From positions 1 through 23,883 of the forward strand of contig BDIU01000487.1 in the NCBI GenBank assembly GCA_002118135.1: a stretch of DNA of 23,883 nt, read 5' to 3'. The stretch's first letter is position 1. Every line of letters begins with the position of its first letter. The stretch is from Trebouxia sp. TZW2008 (lineage: Eukaryota > Chlorophyta > Trebouxiophyceae > Trebouxiales > Trebouxiaceae). Below, one piece after another: positions 19,901-23,883 of the stretch. The position numbers and the translations under genes are program-made. The notes beneath the pieces are model-generated. The model saw only the letters and a list, made by a program, of their open reading frames with translations. It did not search any database and was not told the DNA's origin.

Positions 19901-21635
19901 CCTGTGGAGACAGCCAAGCCCCCATTGAAAGAGGAACTTGAGCAGAAGGAGGCTGAGCCAAAGGGCCATCGCAATGATGACACACGGTAATTCCTTCTGC
20001 CTGCACTTTGAAGCAGTTTCTATGCAACTTGTGCAAGCAGTCACGACCATGCAATATACTAATCTTATGTTCTTCTTTCCTAACCTTCTTGCTTTTCTAT
20101 TGGAAACTTGCTGATGCACATTTTGATTTCAGGTGTGATCCGATGCATGTGAAGCAAGAAGGCACAGGAACTCCTGTCTTGTTTTGCAGCCGCCATGTGG
20201 CATACATGACCTGCTGTGACATAGAAGAGCATTTTCAACATGTCGATTTTGATGCTGCATGCGTTAATGTACTAAGGTGTGTGCATCTGTGCATAGGTGT
20301 TTGCTCTGCTGAAGGGCTCCAGTTGCTCTGGCAAGCAACTTTGTGGGCAAACCTCATGAGGGTGACATGACAGGGCACAGATCAGCATGTGTGTTTGCAG
20401 GTCCAGATCCACCCCCAAGGCACAGAACTATAGACTTGAAATCATGTGCCTATCAATGAGCAGAGATAGCCAGTACAATCTTTGTTTACCCAACAGGCTG
20501 AACTCAACCTCTGCTATGCAGGGAGGGTCTGATCCCAGCCCTCTTCAGTAAACAGGGCGCTGCAAATCACCTTGGCAATGCTGATGCCAGCGGGGCAGAC
20601 CCAGACAATACCACAAAACGCCCGACAGAACCTCATGCAGCTATCGAGGATGAGGCCATATCACCACAGGAGACCCTTTGCAAAGTCCCCACCACCAGCA
20701 GCACTCCAAGTGGTGATGACACAGCTGCCATAGTTGCCAGCATAAGCCAGCAGCTTGCCACAGCAAGTGTCCCAGGTGATGCTGTGGGGCAGGCTGTGGC
20801 ACAGCTGCAGCAAGCCAGCCAAGCCAGCAGTCAGGCCGCTGTTCCCCAGCCTGACAACAGCACCCATACGGCTGTGCCTGCCTGTGACGCCCAGGACCTG
20901 GTGGAACATCCTTGGATGTATGGCCACCAGGCAGCTGCTGAAGAGCAGGCGGCTGCACAGCCTGAGAAGAGGTAGGGCCTCACAACAGATGTCAGAATGG
21001 ACAAAAACAGCCTTGCTTTGATGTCTGTGCTCTCAGTCTGCATGATTTTGACAGGTCGTCAAGGTCCAAGCAAAAGCTTTTGGGTGGTGTTGGTGTACAC
21101 TCCCTGTCGTTGTTTGTTCCCATAGCTGTCCAAAATTTGTACCATCAAGACTTTGACAGCCTTCAACATGTTCCAGAACTTGCTGCAACATGCCAACATC
21201 GTGTAGTGCTGGTGTATTGCAAGACGTATGCATCGTTTGTGCTTTCTCAACCGTACGATGTAGTTTGACATCAGCTTCAAACACGCTGTGTCAGCAGCTT
21301 TCCCTGTCAGAAGTGAATGTACCATGTGCATCTAGACTCATTTGAGTTTTCCACACACTGCAAATCCAACTACAGAACTTTGTGCACATTAGATTGGGTG
21401 ATCAGCAAAGGTATGACATGCTGGCCTCACAGTCGTTTGCTTTGCCTGCAGGGGCTTCTTTGGGCGCATGAGTGACAAGGTGAAAGCCTTCGGTCAAAAG
21501 CACCCACGCAAGCTGGCTGTGGGTGTTGTCATGTGTGTTGCTGTTGGCTTCTGCGGCAGTGCATGCCTAGGACGGCAGCAGCAGCAGCAGGCAGGTAGAG
21601 TGGGAAGGGGCAGCAGCCCCTCTCCCCACTGCTGA
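13965..21635 (+). CDS. Ala/Gln/Glu-rich coiled-coil protein with C-terminal membrane anchor; possibly the tail of the USP gene
   Basis: Exons: 13990-14410 (or from ATG 13965), 14752-14847, 15368-15640, 16000-16248, 16893-17144, 17509-17847, 18298-19986, optional 20133-20276, 20522-20971 and 21452-21635. Read alone, 1325 aa; joined to USP exons 1-4 at 13095/13990, about 1646 aa. Residues about 47-146 are a charged Arg/Gln/Glu/Lys coiled coil (LERKQAEQARADAQARQAKR). A second Lys/Gln/Ala tract is in the exon at 15368, and a third basic patch (KHKAKKQAAKAANRSAVAKK) opens the large exon. The rest is acidic and low in complexity, with repeats at 19301-19830. The last exon ends with a basic stretch (KHPRK), one membrane segment (LAVGVVMCVAVGFCGSACL, about 1286-1304), five Gln and a short tail, the shape of a tail anchor. 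Every internal intron is phase 2. I do not recognise a family, so function is unknown. Confidence 0.72.
15221..15404 (+). repeat. Direct 50-bp duplication of an acceptor plus exon start
   Basis: 15221-15270 and 15355-15404 match at 46 of 50 positions. Both contain TGACTG(C/T)TTGCAG and the first 37 exon bases (TCAGAGGAGGT...GCTGCCAAG). The downstream copy opens the real exon at 15368. The upstream copy opens a potential exon at 15234 in the same phase, but that frame runs into a TGA at 15355-15357 and offers no donor of the right phase. Confidence 0.85.
16675..16815 (+). repeat. Degenerate NTT/ATC triplet tract inside an intron
   Basis: An AT-rich tract with strong period three (GTCATATTAATTATCGCTAT and similar) lies in the intron 16249-16892. 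Because T repeats at the middle codon position, one frame reads as about 40 residues of Ile, Val and Leu. It has no ATG start and no fitting splice sites, so I regard it as a decayed microsatellite. Confidence 0.6.
19301..19830 (+). repeat. Imperfect ~30-aa repeats in the acidic tail protein
   Basis: Units of about 87-90 bp recur within the large exon. TCAGAGGCTCTGCAGTC is at about 19500 and 19588, and a variant (CCAGAGCCTCTGCAGTTC) at about 19678. The protein repeats follow the pattern SEALQSxxxxxDIxPASxAVD...AEAVHP. Earlier SSPATCAV and SSPASCAV segments look like more diverged copies. The repeats are in frame, so the length of this region probably varies between strains. Confidence 0.75.
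20133..20276 (+). other. Possible 48-codon Cys/His-rich cassette exon
   Basis: The segment is open in the gene's frame, has TTTCAG|G before it and AAG|GTGTGT after it, and is exactly 144 bases, phase 2 to phase 2. It can therefore be included or skipped without breaking the frame. It encodes a Cys- and His-containing stretch (LFCSRHVAYMTCCDIEEHF) unlike the Ala/Gln-rich neighbours. It may be a cassette exon or simply an open piece of intron. Confidence 0.35.
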
Positions 21636-22467
21636 GTGCCCCACCCAGCAGCAGCCTTGGTCAAGCTGCTGCCTCAATGACATGACCCTCCCCTCCCAGC
21701 CTACCATGCCATTGCTTTCTCAGCAAGGTGAGTGCACACAGAGTGTAGTTCAGGACATGTTACAGGCATTTCCCTATGCACAGACAATTGAAAAAAGGAC
21801 ACCCTTGTGGTGAGGATAATGCAATTGAAAATCAATTGCTGCAAACCAAATGCAATAGTGCTGCTGATTAAGGAGAAGCTGATGTAAAGACAATCTTTTG
21901 GTATCAAATGCAATCGCTACAAAGTTAAATCAATGTTTTAGGGTAGCCTTGTTCAGCAGAGCATGTTCTGCGTTTGCACTGGCAATGCCTAGTGACAATG
22001 TGAGGTCGAGATCTTAGTGGCATTGAGTAATCATTCCCTTAAAGGGCGGAGGCAATTGTACTGCTGTTTATGTTACACGTGCAGGACACACAGTTACTGT
22101 GCAAAGTTTCCAGAATCAGCTGCTCATTTGCAATTGATTGCTCTTGCAGGCTACTACACAGAAGAACGCTACGCTACACAGCCAGCCAGCAGAGCTGATC
22201 CAAAAGCATGAAGTTTCAAATGAAAGTGGCAGCACAATTCTTCAAGGATGCTGAGCTCCCCCCCACCCTCCCTTCCTCCATATCCATTAGGACCTCAGCC
22301 CCTCCTTCATCCCCGTCCCAACCCCCGGCTGGATATAGCACTGCCATTCAAGCAGACTGGACTAAGAATCACAGTGTCTCATCCCTGCCTGGCGGCTGTC
22401 CACAGAGGCAGCATCAGACTGCCACCTCATGACCGCAAATCACAGCATTGAGGCAGATACCGGTAGC
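21636..22467. other. 3' flank of the tail-anchored protein gene
   Basis: This stretch probably starts with the 3' untranslated region. The first TGTAA after the stop is at 21883-21887, 248 bases downstream, in an A-rich patch with many CAATTG/ATTGAA motifs. Open frames from 22017 to 22451 are proline- or serine-rich and match nothing known. I see no supported gene. Confidence 0.45.
21883..21887 (+). terminator. Candidate poly(A) signal TGTAA for the tail-anchored protein gene
   Basis: First TGTAA on the coding strand after the stop at 21635. The position is reasonable for a green-algal 3' UTR; there is no other support. Confidence 0.35.
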
Positions 22468-22700
22468 CTAGCAGCACAAGCCGCACGCAAGAGGGCTTTG
22501 GCCCACAGCCGGAGGCTCAGTACCATTTGATGAGGAGATACATGCCAGGCAGCAGCACAGCATGAAAGGGCCATCATCAGCCCACTCAGGCTGAGGCCCT
22601 TCGCTGACGCTCAATTGCTTTACAGCAGCAGCCAATGCAAACTGCACCAAGTAGTTGCAATCTGGCACCAGAGCAGCCTGCAAGATGCCACGTCCTGCCT
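22468..22700 (-). CDS. Candidate last exon of an unidentified minus-strand gene
   Basis: On the minus strand this stretch is open to a TAG at 22468-22470 and reads like coding sequence (LVPDCNYLVQFALAAAVKQL, then EWADDGPFMLCCCLACISSS). A good acceptor (CATCTTGCAG|GCTGCT) would start the exon at 22677. The frame also stays open upstream to about 22710, where CACTAG is another possible acceptor. The opposite strand has stops in the same stretch. It would face the preceding gene tail to tail. I recognise no domain and could not connect it to upstream exons with confidence. Confidence 0.3.
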
Positions 22701-23519
22701 GACGTAGATAGGTAAGCTAGTGAGGTACAATGGATAGAGCACTGATTGTGCAGCAGTGTCTTGCTGTGTGCAATGGTGCACTGCAGCTTGCTCAAAACTC
22801 ATGCCCAAGATGCCATTGTGCAATGCCCAACAAGATCAAGCAGCAAGGGTCATGCATTCGACCATCATTCAACAGCCTCTTCTTTCTGCAGTATGCACAA
22901 CGTATTGCAAAGCGGGTGCCTCAATGCATTTTATATGATTGGAAACACGCTGATGAAGCGTAAAAGTGATCACACGACGCATCATGGTGACTGGCATGGT
23001 GCTAGCTTTGATTTTGTACCGTGCATTTACTGGCTTCTGCTGGCTGTGCTTGTGTGCAGCCATATTTTACCTTGACAATACCTCCCTCTAGGCTTTTTGG
23101 CCATGTACGTTTGTGTTTAGTGGACCTGAGCTTGGGTGACATTTTGTTCAGTGAAAACACATGGGCCTGGCAGCTTGCTGTCTGTCCTGCACTTAGTGTG
23201 ACACTTGCATGCTGCCTGTTTGGCTGGGCGCACTAGCCTCTTTTGCAAACTTTTCGTGTCTGCCTTTCACAAGTTGTTTAGTTTGGCTGCTGCTTGTCTT
23301 CAGATGGACCATGCCGATTCTTGGCATTGTTGCTGCAGGAACATGGACTGTTGTTGACGTGGCAACTGCAGGTGGTGCGGGCTGGAGCGCTGAGTAGTAT
23401 ACCTTAGGCATTGATCAGAGAGCAAGTCCTTCTGCGGGGCAGCTTCTGCTTGGAGAGGCTCGTGTATGACACGCCTAAAGGCGTAGACTTCTCGTTTTTG
23501 GATTCACCTCTCTTCCCTA
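22701..23519. other. Unassigned stretch with short hydrophobic frames
   Basis: I cannot build a gene here. On the plus strand, a 37-codon frame from ATG 22984 and a frame ending at 23397 (after TTCAG|A at about 23303) are hydrophobic, but they do not join into a recognisable protein. On the minus strand, a 72-codon frame at 23193-23411 is Ser/Thr-rich. A tRNA-like AATGGATAGAGC at about 22730 is discussed among the rejected items. Confidence 0.4.
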
Positions 23520-23813
23520 TCATGAAACTGCCATTTGAGCAGTATACAGTACCCCCAGAAAGTTTCGCACCGCACGTGTGCCCTGCTCGGCTTGATAGTA
23601 ATCAAGCTCAGACTCAATCATCTCTTGAGCACGACTCAGCTCCCCAGTGGCTAAGCATACACTGCATTTTGAATCCAAACACTGCATTTTGAATACAAAC
23701 ACTGCATTTTGAGTCCAAAACAGGCTTTGGGTCATGACCTGACCAGCCTGTTTCGGCTGGTCGTCATGGCTCCAAAGCGTTTTGCTAGCCCCATTTTCGG
23801 GGACTTCCCGCAT
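23520..23813 (-). CDS. Candidate 5' ORF of an unidentified minus-strand gene
   Basis: A 97-codon frame starts at a real ATG (23813) inside CpG-rich DNA, as other gene starts in this window do. It includes the 20-bp triplicate and a helical-looking part (AQEMIESELDYYQAEQGTRA). It could be the 5' end of the gene whose last exon is suggested at 22468-22700, with introns not resolved here. A plus-strand frame at about 23402-23692 competes. No family is recognised. Confidence 0.22.
   Translation of the reverse strand: MREVPENGASKTLWSHDDQPKQAGQVMTQSLFWTQNAVFVFKMQCLDSKCSVCLATGELSRAQEMIESELDYYQAEQGTRAVRNFLGVLYTAQMAVS
23660..23719. repeat. Three tandem 20-bp units
   Basis: CACTGCATTTTGAATCCAAA is repeated three times head to tail (23660, 23680, 23700). 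The second unit has one change and the third has one change. Copies this similar point to a recent expansion. Confidence 0.95.
23741..23762. repeat. Perfect 8-bp hairpin
   Basis: GACCAGCC, loop TGTTTC, GGCTGGTC. It lies just right of the 20-bp triplicate in CpG-rich DNA. It may be a structured element in an RNA, a binding site or chance. Confidence 0.6.
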
Positions 23814-23883
23814 CGGACTGATCGCTTAGCCGCTCGTTGACTAGGCCGTTGTTCGTGCACATGCCAGGTTCGTCCGGTGTCTC

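Larger units (their letters stand above)
23402..23883. promoter_or_regulatory. CpG-rich right end, possible promoter of a neighbouring gene
   Basis: CpG frequency rises again from about 23430 to the window end, as it does at the RING/ENGase and USP starts. By analogy this probably marks the 5' end of another gene, either the minus-strand candidate starting at 23813 or one beyond the window. Confidence 0.4.

Noticed and set aside
22725..22870. tRNA-like A box (AATGGATAGAGC) with a B-box-like GCATTCGACCATC about 125 bases later
   Set aside because: The D stem does not pair properly, no acceptor or anticodon stem can be drawn, and the spacing is too long without a convincing intron. At most a decayed tRNA-derived element.
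22984..23397. Plus-strand hydrophobic frames that could be membrane segments of another gene
   Set aside because: Short, not joinable with clear splice sites, and without a recognisable motif; a TM2-domain resemblance was too weak to claim.
1..23883. Search for CRISPR arrays, phage or bacterial operons, rRNA genes and retroelements
   Set aside because: No regularly spaced conserved repeats with unique spacers, no operon structure, no rRNA-like segments and no reverse transcriptase, integrase or terminal repeats were seen.

Overview
The window looks like nuclear DNA of an intron-rich eukaryote, most likely a green alga (trebouxiophyte-like). Coding sequence is broken into many short exons by GT-AG introns with (T)TGCAG acceptors. 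TGTAA, the usual green-algal poly(A) signal, lies 17 bases after the second gene's stop. CpG is scarce and TG/CA abundant almost everywhere except around gene starts. The lineage is inferred from style, not from any marker gene. All exon structures were assembled by hand from frame, phase and splice consensus.

Layout. (1) 1-711: no supported gene. (2) 712-1854, minus strand: a four-exon, 249-aa membrane RING-H2 E3 ubiquitin ligase. (3) 1855-2641: CpG-rich intergenic region, probably a shared divergent promoter. (4) 2642-9472, plus strand: an eleven-exon, 774-aa cytosolic endo-beta-N-acetylglucosaminidase (ENGase, GH85), with one GC-AG intron of 1.5 kb that contains diverged ~305-bp tandem repeats. 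(5) 9473-9952: CpG-rich intergenic region. (6) 9953-13109, plus strand: a divergent USP-type deubiquitinase with Cys, QHD and His boxes. (7) 13965-21635, plus strand: about 1325 aa of Ala/Gln/Glu/Ser-rich sequence with a charged coiled coil at one end and a C-terminal membrane anchor. All its introns are phase 2. It can be spliced in frame to the USP exons, so (6) and (7) may be one gene of about 1646 aa. (8) 21636-23883: no confident gene; there are candidate minus-strand exons, a 3 x 20-bp tandem repeat, a hairpin and a CpG-rich right end.

The three genes share a possible theme. A membrane RING E3, an enzyme that trims N-glycans from cytosolic (retrotranslocated) glycoproteins, and a possibly tail-anchored deubiquitinase would all fit ER-associated degradation. 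The membrane for the first and last is not shown by the sequence, and adjacency in a eukaryote may be chance, so this is a hypothesis.

Other notable points are a 46-bp minisatellite whose units each copy the exon end and 5' splice-site region of USP exon 2, a 50-bp duplication that creates a decoy or poison exon, and phase-2 exons with signs of internal duplication.
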